From: Prevotellaceae bacterium UBA1716
GTDB taxonomy: Bacteria > Bacteroidota > Bacteroidia > Bacteroidales > Bacteroidaceae
Length of the DNA stretch: 15,765 nucleotides
Direction of reading: 5' to 3'
Assembly: GCA_002317225.1 (NCBI GenBank)
Contig: DCIW01000077.1
Span: forward strand, 1 to 15,765
Shown: positions 8,545 through 15,765 of the stretch, in pieces
Layout: each line of letters begins with the position of its first letter
How positions within the stretch are numbered: position 1 is the first letter of the stretch
Notes under the pieces: model-generated
What the model was told of the DNA's origin: nothing
The model's input: only the letters and a program-made list of their open reading frames with translations
The model's database searches: none
Translations under genes and position numbers: made by a program

Positions 8545-8575
8545 GAGAAATGGGTAATTAAAAAAGAGAAATGGG
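8545..8575 (-). promoter_or_regulatory. Direct repeat GAGAAATGGG x2, possible activator site of the 917-aa gene
   Basis: Two perfect 10-bp copies of GAGAAATGGG (8545-8554 and 8566-8575) are spaced 21 bp start to start, two helical turns. They lie 46-76 nt upstream of the 917-aa gene. On the minus strand each reads CCCATTTCTC. Such spacing is known for dimeric activators such as LytTR-type regulators; the link here is inference. Confidence 0.35.
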
Positions 8576-8595
8576 CATAAATGAGGGCTGAACGG

Positions 8596-8637
8596 CAAAA
8601 AGAAGAAAAGTGAAAAGCATGGCTTGCCTTTCACTTT
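8596..8637 (-). terminator. Rho-independent terminator of the flippase-S46 operon
   Basis: On the minus strand AAAGTGAAAGGCA (8637-8625) pairs with TGCTTTTCACTTT (8619-8607) through 13 positions with one G-U, around a 5-nt loop. A T-rich tract (TCTTCTTTTTG) follows. It lies 10 nt past the S46 stop codon. Confidence 0.8.
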
Positions 8638-8647
8638 CCAATTATTC

Positions 8648-10789
8648 TTATTCAAGAGTGAGCTCGTTGATAAGTCGCTTTGCCTTGAGATAATCATCAA
8701 GAACGGATAGAACCCAACGGATATCCACACCGATACAGCGCTGGAGGTTGTTGTCAAACTTGAGGTCGCCTGACATAGCTTCCCAGTTGCCATCAAATGC
8801 AAGTCCGATAAGATGTCCCTTACCATTATACATACCCGAACCAGAGTTACCGCCTGTAATATCGTTTGTTGTAAGGAAACATAGTGGAAGAGTGCCTGTA
8901 GTCTTGTCGATATACTGCTGAGAGAACTTGCCCTTCTTCATCCACTTGTAAACTGGGTCGATGAGTTGGTAATCGTATTTCTCCTCATCTGTAGAAGCAT
9001 TTTCGTGCTTGTTGAGGAACGACTGCGGAGTAGTGATGAGGTTGCGAGCCTCTTCCTTGAGGTCTGTAGTACCTGGAGCGAAATTGATTGGTTCGCAAAG
9101 ACCATAACTGAGACGCATAGTGAAGTTAGCATCTGGGTAGTACTCGTTCTCGTGATTCATCTCACGGATAGCATCTTCGAGAAGGTGCTCGTACTTGCCT
9201 GTAGCACGTTCGTTGTCCGCTCTCACCTGCATAAGTGTTGATACGATATCAATACCTGCTTCGAACATAGGGTCATCTGCCACATCCTCAAATCCCTTGA
9301 GTTGCTTCAACTCATCTGGACGAGCGAATACACTCTTTGCATACATATCATCAACATAAGCATCCACACTTCCATTGTAGAGAGAGTCAATCTTGTTCTG
9401 CATAACAGAAGGGATGTACTTCTTGATAGGCACATTCTGTATGTAGTTCTTGAGGAGAGCATTGAGGATTGCCTTGTCTGTAGGTACATCAATGTCCTTG
9501 TAAGTTTCTTCAACCTGTTCACCGAAAGGCTTATTGCCTCCACGACCAAGACTGCTGAATGCTACGAACTGAAGGATATCGCTACCTTGAAGGAGTGATT
9601 CGGAGAACATATTTGCCGACTTTGTGAAGTCGTAACAACGGTCGTAAGTGGCCTTAAGAGAGTCGAGCATACCTACATAACGAGCATGAGCAACAGGATC
9701 AGAGTCTATCCATGCTTGTACTTTTGCTTCGAGAGCACGCTTTTCATCAAGCACCTTGAGGTTGTCGAGTGCGGTATTCTGTGCGAGAGAGTACTTCCAG
9801 TAGTTTGAACTGCTTGCCTGCTTCGAAGCATACTTGATGCGGAGTTCGTCGCTTGTCTTCATAGCAGCCTTCATCACATCAAGTTTGATGGTACGAACCT
9901 GATAGCGAACATCATTTGTACAACGCATAGTGTTCCAGATACCTTCGCTTGAGAGATAACGGTCGGTAGAACCTGGATAACCGAGAGTCATAGCAAAATC
10001 GCCTTCCTTCACACCTTGGAGCGAAACGTGAGCATACTGCTTTGGACGATAAGGAACATTATCTTCAGAGTATTCGGCTGGGCGATTGTCTTTGCCTGCA
10101 TAGATACGGAATACTGAGAAGTCACAAGTCTGACGAGGCCACATCCAGTTGTCTGTATCACCACCATACTTACCAAGACACTGTGGAGGTGCTGCTACAA
10201 GACGAATGTCATCGTACTTCTGATATACTGAGAGGAAGAACTTGGAACCCTTGCAGAAAGCATTGATTTCACCATATACTCCATCATTATTATAGTCTAC
10301 TGTCTCTACTATCTGATTAGAGAGAGAATCCATAAGTCTATAGCGCTCTTCATCAGACACTGTATCAGGAATCTGACCAAGGATATGGTCTGTCACATCA
10401 ATAGTCTTGAGGTGGAAGAGTACGTAAAGACCTTCGTTTGGAAGTTCGTCCTTGAGAGTCTTTGCAAAGAAACCGTTCTTGAGGTAGTCGTGCTTTACGC
10501 TTGAATGGCTTTGGATTGCATCAAAACCACAGTGGTGGTTGGTGAATACGAGTCCTTGGTCGCTAACTACCACTCCTGAGCAGAAGCCACCCAACTGAAT
10601 AACTGCGTTGTTGAGTGATGGATGGTCTGTAGAGTAGAGTTCTTCGGAACTAATCTCAAGTCCTAACGAATGGAGGATTGAGTCTGTTCGCTGGGAGATA
10701 TTTCCCATCACCCACATACCCTCATCAGCGTGTGCCGATGGAGTGAAGAGGGATAAAAGTGCAACGAGTGCAATAAAAGATTTTTTCAT
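8648..10789 (-). CDS. S46-family dipeptidyl-peptidase, DPP7-like
   Basis: A periplasmic serine peptidase that removes N-terminal dipeptides from peptides; in asaccharolytic Bacteroidota this family feeds amino acids to the cell. From the preferred start M-K-K-S the product is 713 aa, close to characterised DPP7 (about 712), with a signal peptide ending SAHA. The triad fits His86 (TNHHCG), Asp223 (TCDFS, after DNWMWPR) and Ser649 (GGNSGSG). Eighteen residues after the serine lies Gly (FDGNWE). In this family Gly there marks DPP7-type preference for hydrophobic P1 residues, whereas DPP11 has Arg. The usual Pro after GNSGS is Gly here. An upstream ATG at 10816 overlaps the flippase stop as ATGA and would add nine residues (MNIHNKNIN), so translational coupling is possible, but the shorter start gives a cleaner signal peptide and an A-rich leader. 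Confidence 0.93.
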   Translation of the reverse strand: MKKSFIALVALLSLFTPSAHADEGMWVMGNISQRTDSILHSLGLEISSEELYSTDHPSLNNAVIQLGGFCSGVVVSDQGLVFTNHHCGFDAIQSHSSVKHDYLKNGFFAKTLKDELPNEGLYVLFHLKTIDVTDHILGQIPDTVSDEERYRLMDSLSNQIVETVDYNNDGVYGEINAFCKGSKFFLSVYQKYDDIRLVAAPPQCLGKYGGDTDNWMWPRQTCDFSVFRIYAGKDNRPAEYSEDNVPYRPKQYAHVSLQGVKEGDFAMTLGYPGSTDRYLSSEGIWNTMRCTNDVRYQVRTIKLDVMKAAMKTSDELRIKYASKQASSSNYWKYSLAQNTALDNLKVLDEKRALEAKVQAWIDSDPVAHARYVGMLDSLKATYDRCYDFTKSANMFSESLLQGSDILQFVAFSSLGRGGNKPFGEQVEETYKDIDVPTDKAILNALLKNYIQNVPIKKYIPSVMQNKIDSLYNGSVDAYVDDMYAKSVFARPDELKQLKGFEDVADDPMFEAGIDIVSTLMQVRADNERATGKYEHLLEDAIREMNHENEYYPDANFTMRLSYGLCEPINFAPGTTDLKEEARNLITTPQSFLNKHENASTDEEKYDYQLIDPVYKWMKKGKFSQQYIDKTTGTLPLCFLTTNDITGGNSGSGMYNGKGHLIGLAFDGNWEAMSGDLKFDNNLQRCIGVDIRWVLSVLDDYLKAKRLINELTLE

Positions 10790-10812
10790 ATTAATATTTT
10801 TGTTATGTATGT

Positions 10813-12276
10813 TCATTTCTTAAACTTCTTTCCAATCACTGGGATAGAAGAGAGCGGCATATCTTTGTGGATAATCTCAAGTACGAAGAGGATGATAAGT
10901 CCTGTGTTGAGGATGAGTCGAACCCATACTGGCCATGAAGCAGGGAGGTTCTGCATTGCAACAAAGAGAACGACAGTAAGGAGAAGATAGGAGAAGATAC
11001 CCTTGAGATCATATTCGATAGGATTCTTCTTCTGACCAACAACGTAGCTAAGCACCATAGCAGTAGCATATCCCGCAAATCCGCCCCAAGCACAAGCCAT
11101 ATAACCGTACTTAGGCACAAAGATGATATTGATAGCAATGAGTACCGCGCAACCGATGAAAGAGAACCACGCACCCCAAATAGTCTTGTCAATAAGCTTG
11201 TACCAGAATGAGAGGTTGAAATAGATTCCCATCATGATCTCTGCAGCCATCACGATTGGGATAGTCACTAGTCCCTCATGATAGTCGCTGCGAACGATAT
11301 GTTTCAAGATATCAATATAACCCATCACGCAAAGGAAGGCAAAGAGTGTGAATATAATGAAATACTTCATCGCCACAGCATAATACTCCTTTGAGTCAAG
11401 GTCCTTCGACTTAGCAAAAACTATTGGTTCGTAAGCATAACGGAATGCCTGAGTAATCATCGCCATAATCATCGCAACCTTAACACAAGCACCATAGATA
11501 CCGAGTTGAACCTGTGCTTCCTCAACAGTATGAACTCCCGTATGAGTATATGCCCAAGGGAAAATCATCTTGTCAAATGCCTGATTCAAGATGCCAGCAA
11601 TACCAAGCACGAGGATAGGCCATGAATACTTGAACATACGACGAAGAAGTGCGAAATCAAACTTCCACTTGATGCTCAAGAGTTCTGGAATAAAGAAGAA
11701 GGTAATAAACGCTGTACAAACAAGATTGAGCGAGAACACATAGAACACGTCTGTCTTTTCAAGCACTACGAAATACAGCAGATTGAGTCCGATATTCATA
11801 ATGATGAAAAGGAGTTTCAACGATGCAAACTTGATAGGACGCTTCTTATATCGCAAATAAGAGAACGGAATAGCCTGAATAGCATCGAGAGCTACTACTC
11901 CCACCATCATATAGATATAATCGTGATGGTCGGCATATCCAAGAGCTTCACCAAGTGGACCAATAAAGAGAAATACCCCCAACAAGAGCAATGCTGTAAG
12001 GAACGACACCATACCCATCGCAGTAGAGAATACTGTATGCGGATTCTCATCCTCCTTATTAGCAAAGCGGAAGAAGGTAGTCTCCATTCCAAAGGTAAGG
12101 ATTACGAGTATAAGGGCAGTGTAAGCGTATAGATTGGTAACCACCCCATATCCTCCGCTTGCAGCTGAAATTACATGTGTATATAGAGGGACAAGCAGAT
12201 AGTTCAAGAATCTACCCACAATAGAACTAAGGCCGTAGATAGCGGTATCCTTAGCAAGGGATTTCATATTTGCCAT
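10813..12276 (-). CDS. Polysaccharide flippase-like membrane protein (MOP superfamily)
   Basis: The 487-aa protein is almost entirely hydrophobic helices, probably 12 to 14 membrane segments. The N-terminus (YGLSSIVGRFLNYLLVPLYT) is typical of oligosaccharide flippases of the Polysacc_synt / MATE-like superfamily, and the length is standard. Such proteins move undecaprenyl-linked glycans across the inner membrane for capsule, O-antigen or exopolysaccharide assembly. No glycosyltransferase or polymerase genes lie nearby, so the glycan is unknown; it looks like an orphan flippase. Its stop codon TGA lies within an ATGA overlap with the possible S46 start at 10816, or 23 nt before the preferred start, so the two form one operon. 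A good promoter lies about 115 nt upstream, and a G-rich repeat sits directly before the start. A second in-frame Met is at 12267. Confidence 0.88.
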   Translation of the reverse strand: MANMKSLAKDTAIYGLSSIVGRFLNYLLVPLYTHVISAASGGYGVVTNLYAYTALILVILTFGMETTFFRFANKEDENPHTVFSTAMGMVSFLTALLLLGVFLFIGPLGEALGYADHHDYIYMMVGVVALDAIQAIPFSYLRYKKRPIKFASLKLLFIIMNIGLNLLYFVVLEKTDVFYVFSLNLVCTAFITFFFIPELLSIKWKFDFALLRRMFKYSWPILVLGIAGILNQAFDKMIFPWAYTHTGVHTVEEAQVQLGIYGACVKVAMIMAMITQAFRYAYEPIVFAKSKDLDSKEYYAVAMKYFIIFTLFAFLCVMGYIDILKHIVRSDYHEGLVTIPIVMAAEIMMGIYFNLSFWYKLIDKTIWGAWFSFIGCAVLIAINIIFVPKYGYMACAWGGFAGYATAMVLSYVVGQKKNPIEYDLKGIFSYLLLTVVLFVAMQNLPASWPVWVRLILNTGLIILFVLEIIHKDMPLSSIPVIGKKFKK

Positions 12277-12280
12277 ATAG

Positions 12281-12318
12281 ACCCACCCCCAACCCCTCCC
12301 ATTAAAAGGGAGGGGAGT
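12281..12318 (-). repeat. G-rich palindromic element A abutting the flippase start codon
   Basis: On the minus strand the element reads ACTCCCCTCCC, TTTTAAT, GGGAGGGG, then TTGGGGGTGGGT. It is an 8-bp perfect palindrome (arms 12293-12300 and 12308-12315, 7-nt loop) with a G-rich tail that ends 4 nt before the ATG. It matches element B at 12506-12535 in the opposite orientation. The tail replaces the usual A-rich leader and could fold as a G-quadruplex. Confidence 0.75.
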
Positions 12319-12341
12319 AAGTTACTATTTGCAAGTAACTT
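12319..12341 (-). promoter_or_regulatory. Leader hairpin in the flippase 5' UTR
   Basis: AAGTTACT (12319-12326) and AGTAACTT (12334-12341) form an 8-bp perfect stem with a 7-nt loop. The stem can extend by pairing GGGG (12312-12315) with CCCC near 12343-12347, but those G bases are also used by the adjacent element A palindrome, so the outer pairing and that hairpin exclude each other. A regulatory role is possible, not shown. Confidence 0.45.
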
Positions 12342-12391
12342 TCCCCCGGGAGTGTAAGGGATATTATATTATAATTTGATTAATTGTGATG

Positions 12392-12422
12392 CAAAATTAC
12401 ACCTTTTAATTTAAACAACAAA
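12392..12422 (-). promoter_or_regulatory. Promoter of the flippase-S46 operon
   Basis: On the minus strand TTTG (12422-12419) and TAATTTTG (12399-12392) match both boxes of the Bacteroidota promoter exactly, 19 nt apart. The -33 box lies in the T-tract of the preceding terminator. Transcription would start near 12385, giving a leader of about 110 nt that contains the hairpin and repeat element A. Confidence 0.7.
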
Positions 12423-12451
12423 GAAGGCACCGGAAAAACCGATGCCTTCTT
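12421..12451 (-). terminator. Rho-independent terminator of the 1056-aa gene
   Basis: AAGAAGGCA (12421-12429) plus CGG pairs with CCG plus TGCCTTCTT (12443-12451), with one C/A mismatch and a 5-nt A loop. On the minus strand a TTTGTTGTTT tract follows, as expected for a leftward transcript. It lies about 90 nt past the stop codon. Confidence 0.85.
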
Positions 12452-12505
12452 AGGTTTATTTAGTAAAACCAACCTGTTTTCACAAGTTTATCTTACATTA
12501 TATCT

Positions 12506-12535
12506 ACTCCTCCCCCTGGGGGAGGTTGGGTGGGG
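12506..12535 (+). repeat. G-rich palindromic element B abutting the stop codon of the 1056-aa gene
   Basis: The plus strand reads CCTCCCCC, T, GGGGGAGG (12509-12525), a perfect 8-bp palindrome, followed by TTGGGTGGGG and CTAT. This is the architecture of element A, in the opposite orientation. Only three bases separate it from the stop codon at 12539-12541. It probably belongs to a dispersed intergenic repeat family. Confidence 0.75.
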
Positions 12536-12538
12536 CTA

Positions 12539-15500
12539 TTACTTTACAAGTACCTTCTTAACAGTTCCATTGCTCATCTTAACGATGTTGATACCCTTCT
12601 GGAGACCATTTACGCGAGCACCAGCGATAGAGTAAACAGCAACAGTCTGAGCAGCAGTTTCAACTGTCTCAACACCTGTAGCAGGGTTCCAACCAGAGTT
12701 GTCACCAGCCTTAACGAGAGTGAGCTTGAAGTTATCAGCAGAGAACCAAGTTCCTGTGAATGCCTCTTCCTCAGCCTTGTTCACGAATACATAGTCACAA
12801 GTTGCACCGATAACGAGAGTGTGGTTCTTAACCTCAATTTCGAGAGAGTTGTTGAACCAACCACGACCCTTACCACCATTTGCACTGAATACAGCCCAAT
12901 CAGCAGCATCAACGCCTTCTGGACATTCGTCAGAACCATTGTTCTTGTCGAGTACGAGATCGTAGATAGAAGCCTGGTTTTCGTTGTCAACACTTGCAAC
13001 ACCGAACTGTGCCATAATTTTATCAGCAGCAGCAACCCAGATTTCACCGTAATTATCAGTCTTGTTGTCGTTAGCCTCTTCGCCTTCAGGAACAACATAG
13101 TACTTAGATGGAGTAGGAACTACAACAGCCTCAGAAATAACATTTGTAGCAGCAGGATCAAGAGCAACTACACCTTCCTCAGAAGTTACAGGAGCAGCAT
13201 CAGAAGCGAAGAGATAAGCACCTGTACCTGAAGTACGCATGATGTTCTCTACCTTATACTTACCATTAGGAACGTTGAGAACCTGATAACCAGTGTGACG
13301 AGTGCCACCGCTACCATTCCATGAGTCGATGTAACCACCTGCTGTATTGCCATCATACTGCTGACCTGTAGCGATGTTAGTGTTACCTACAACCTTTACG
13401 AATGTCCAACCAGTTTCTGAATCAATATTTGGATTTGTTACATAAGCAGTAACGTCTGTATTGTCTGAGTAATTGATGTCAGAAGCAGTAGCAACAACTA
13501 CAGCATTGTTGAGAGCAGCAACACAACTGTTGATGAATTCCTCATCACTTGTGTAAGTAGAGAGGTCAGCAACAACACTTGCAATTGTACCTTCGAGAGC
13601 AGCCTTACCTTCAGCATTTACAACCTCAGCAACCTTATCTTCAGCAGCAGTGAGAGCAGGAATGAGAGTGTCGCGATAGATACGCTGAATAGAAGTCATG
13701 CTTGGAGTATTTGCACTCTTAGCATCTGCAGAAGCGATGTAAGCGTCCATAGCATCAAGAACTACCTGAGTAATCTTCTTAGCGTTGTCAGAATAAGTTA
13801 CACCTTCAACTTCACCTGCCATTCTATCCTTGAGGTCCTTGTACGAACCGTTCATGATATTGTTGTACTCAGTCTCTGAGTTTTCAGCAGCAGCCTTAGC
13901 AGCATTGAGAGCAGCGAGATCGTCTACAGTCTTAGTTGCGTTCACAACTTCGAGATAGTCAGCCTTATCACCTGCGAAGTGCATGTTGTCTGCATAAGCC
14001 TTAGCAACAGCAACAGCATCCTCAACAGCAGCAGCATATTCAGCATCAGTAGCAGCACCGAGATAGTTGAGTGTGAAGTTAGTTACACAGAACCAACCCT
14101 GACGATAGTCGTTCTTCACCTCAACAGCAACGTCTGTACCAGTACCCATAGCACCGATTGTGAGCTTGCCATCAACAACAAGAACCTTTTCAGTTGTAAG
14201 AGTTTCGAATGAATAAGATTCATCAGCCTCACCGTTACCGATATTAATATCCCAACCAGCATAAGACATGACTGGAGAAGACTTCTGCTGAGCTGAAGAA
14301 TTAGCAAATACATGCTGATCGTGTACACAACCAGTCTGAGTAATCATATCTGCACTTACAGTATAGTAACCGTTTGGAAGACCAGTGAGATCCTGCTGGA
14401 TAACAGCCTCAGTGAAGTTAGCAGTGTTGCGCCAAGCATTCCATACAGTCTTAGTACCGATAGTGTTAAGACGCTGGTCACCACCGCTCTCACCGATATA
14501 CCATTCGCCCTTAGCAGCGAATACAGGATTATCGATATAGAATGTGTAGTCTGCAGGATGCTCTTCAGAAGCCTCCTGAGAGAAACGATAGTCTGCAATA
14601 GCCTGCTTGAGGTTAGCGATAGCAGTAGTCACATAATCCATTGAAGAGATATTGTCATCAAGAGAGTAGTATCCACCACCTACATAATCGCCAAACTGCT
14701 CGTAAGCCTTAGAGAAGGCATCGAAACCAGGGTAATTTGTTTCAGACTCGATCAAAGCAGTTGCACTCTCATAAAGAGTATTGAATGCATCGATGTTAGC
14801 AGCAGCTGTTGAAGCAGCCTCTATCTTAGCCTTGATAGCCTCGATAGCACCCTGAAGAGTCTCAAGGTCATTGTCCTCTGTCATGTCGATGATAATCTCA
14901 CCTGCATATTCGCCTTCGCTGATGAAGTCTGTGAGTTCAGAAGCCACAGCCTCATAGTCAGCATATTCTTCAGCAGCATTCTCGAGTTCTGAGAGTTGTG
15001 ACTGAAGAGCGAGGAATGCAACCATCGACTGAGTTGTAGTCGATGGATCGTAAAGCTTAGCAAGGAAGAATCCATCATAGCAATGGCTGCTACCAAGCCA
15101 ACGAGCGTTACACTGCAACCAGCAATATTCTTCTGAATCGAACGAACAAGCTGTCTGAGCCCAGTCGCCCTTACCATCAGTAGAGAAACCGAGAGCACCA
15201 TCAGCACTGTTACCAGACATACCGATAAGGTACTTGTCTTCATTCTGACCACCAGCAGTAGATTCCTGATCAGTCAAAGTGATGACTGGAGAATACTGGT
15301 TGTTAGCACCCTGATTCTTCACATAGAAAGAGAAGTAGTAACGAGTATTCTTCTCGAGAGGCCAATGCTTTGCAATTGAATTGCCACCACCGGCACCTGT
15401 ATGACCAGCCGCCTGAATATAAGCACCACCATCATAACCACCAGTAGCGAACCACTTGAAGTTAGAAGATGTCATCTGAGCATAAGTACCTACTGTCCAA

Positions 15501-15709
15501 CCAACGATATTACCGTTGTTTTCTGCTGGATCAGCATCGAAACTACCATTTGTAATCTCGTTAGTACCTACATACCACTGCGAACCATCACTCAAAGTGA
15601 TGAGGTCACCAACCTTAACATCACCAACGACAAGCTCGTTCTGTGCATTAGCTACAAAACTAAATGCACTTACAGCTACCGCAGCAAGGATTGAGTAAAG
15701 TTTCTTCAT
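12539..15709 (-). CDS. Large alanine-rich secreted protein with three beta-sandwich modules and T9SS-type tail
   Basis: The 1056-aa protein has a signal peptide (residues 1-22, ending ANA). Three carbohydrate-binding-module-like beta sandwiches are seen. The first, at about 48-220, contains ITNGSFDADP and WTVG. The second, at 388-550, contains YIDNPVF, LTGLPNGYYTVSADMI and WFCVTNFTLNYLG. The third, at 752-1000, contains YVTNPNID, LNVPNGKYKVENIM and WFSADNFKLTLVK. They are joined by alanine-rich, probably helical or coiled-coil segments at about 225-385 and 551-745. The end, VYSIAGARVNGLQKGINIVK to VLVK, is a short sorting-type tail common in Prevotella secreted proteins. No catalytic motif is visible, so glycan or matrix binding at the cell surface is the best inference. 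Narrow codon choice, with many repeated GCA, GCT and AAC, suggests high expression. The start is supported by the signal peptide; a TAACTTTA box at 15734-15727 is a weak -7 candidate. Confidence 0.88.
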   Translation of the reverse strand: MKKLYSILAAVAVSAFSFVANAQNELVVGDVKVGDLITLSDGSQWYVGTNEITNGSFDADPAENNGNIVGWTVGTYAQMTSSNFKWFATGGYDGGAYIQAAGHTGAGGGNSIAKHWPLEKNTRYYFSFYVKNQGANNQYSPVITLTDQESTAGGQNEDKYLIGMSGNSADGALGFSTDGKGDWAQTACSFDSEEYCWLQCNARWLGSSHCYDGFFLAKLYDPSTTTQSMVAFLALQSQLSELENAAEEYADYEAVASELTDFISEGEYAGEIIIDMTEDNDLETLQGAIEAIKAKIEAASTAAANIDAFNTLYESATALIESETNYPGFDAFSKAYEQFGDYVGGGYYSLDDNISSMDYVTTAIANLKQAIADYRFSQEASEEHPADYTFYIDNPVFAAKGEWYIGESGGDQRLNTIGTKTVWNAWRNTANFTEAVIQQDLTGLPNGYYTVSADMITQTGCVHDQHVFANSSAQQKSSPVMSYAGWDINIGNGEADESYSFETLTTEKVLVVDGKLTIGAMGTGTDVAVEVKNDYRQGWFCVTNFTLNYLGAATDAEYAAAVEDAVAVAKAYADNMHFAGDKADYLEVVNATKTVDDLAALNAAKAAAENSETEYNNIMNGSYKDLKDRMAGEVEGVTYSDNAKKITQVVLDAMDAYIASADAKSANTPSMTSIQRIYRDTLIPALTAAEDKVAEVVNAEGKAALEGTIASVVADLSTYTSDEEFINSCVAALNNAVVVATASDINYSDNTDVTAYVTNPNIDSETGWTFVKVVGNTNIATGQQYDGNTAGGYIDSWNGSGGTRHTGYQVLNVPNGKYKVENIMRTSGTGAYLFASDAAPVTSEEGVVALDPAATNVISEAVVVPTPSKYYVVPEGEEANDNKTDNYGEIWVAAADKIMAQFGVASVDNENQASIYDLVLDKNNGSDECPEGVDAADWAVFSANGGKGRGWFNNSLEIEVKNHTLVIGATCDYVFVNKAEEEAFTGTWFSADNFKLTLVKAGDNSGWNPATGVETVETAAQTVAVYSIAGARVNGLQKGINIVKMSNGTVKKVLVK

Positions 15710-15765
15710 TTTTTAAATAGTTTAGTTAAAGTTAATAATATAGATTGTATAGTATTCTATGATTT
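15710..15765. other. A/T-rich upstream region of the 1056-aa gene, cut by the window edge
   Basis: The last 56 bases are A/T-rich leader for the leftward gene. On the minus strand TAACTTTA (15734-15727) is a one-mismatch -7 box, but no TTTG is found at the right distance. The true promoter may lie partly beyond the edge. Confidence 0.4.

Noticed and set aside
12281..12541. CRISPR array or insertion-sequence ends
   Set aside because: Only two copies in opposite orientation, no regular spacers, no transposase, and no target-site duplication seen.
12530..13231. Plus-strand open frame of 233 codons opposite the 1056-aa gene
   Set aside because: Antisense shadow of a strongly codon-biased gene; composition is low-complexity Ser/Thr/Val and no domain is recognisable.

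Overview
The window looks like a chromosomal segment of a Bacteroidales bacterium, most plausibly Prevotellaceae or a close relative. This is inferred from three large secreted proteins ending in type IX secretion (T9SS)-style C-terminal tails, an S46 dipeptidyl-peptidase, a Bacteroidota-type lipoprotein, and promoters of the Bacteroidota form (TTTG, about 19 nt, TAnnTTTG) with A/T-rich leaders instead of strong Shine-Dalgarno sites. No species can be fixed from sequence alone.

Layout. Bases 1-260 are a non-coding leader with one good promoter. A rightward pair follows: a 911-aa T9SS cargo protein with a duplicated module of unknown function, then a 172-aa lipoprotein whose folded domain resembles a domain of the cargo protein. 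A strong hairpin at about 3618-3655 ends this pair and probably also ends the convergent leftward genes.

Everything from 3684 to the right edge is on the minus strand. Read in transcription order from the right, it contains: a 1056-aa alanine-rich T9SS cargo with three beta-sandwich modules separated by helical segments; its terminator; a promoter and structured leader; a polysaccharide flippase (MOP superfamily) overlapping by ATGA with, or lying 23 nt before, an S46 dipeptidyl-peptidase of DPP7 type; a terminator; a 917-aa T9SS cargo with an HExxH-E zinc-peptidase motif; and a DUF2207 membrane protein with a poly-glycine tail.

Functional reading. The window is dominated by the cell envelope and exterior: three exported proteins, one lipoprotein, one periplasmic peptidase, one lipid-linked glycan flippase and one membrane protein. 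A link between peptide scavenging (S46) and glycan export (flippase) is suggested only by their operon.

No CRISPR array, phage, insertion sequence, RNA gene or recognisable defence system was seen. The most unusual non-coding structure is a pair of G-rich palindromic elements in inverted orientation between the flippase and the 1056-aa gene, directly abutting a start codon and a stop codon. The most interesting protein-level points are the shared domain in the 911-aa/172-aa pair and the unrecognised secreted metallopeptidase.
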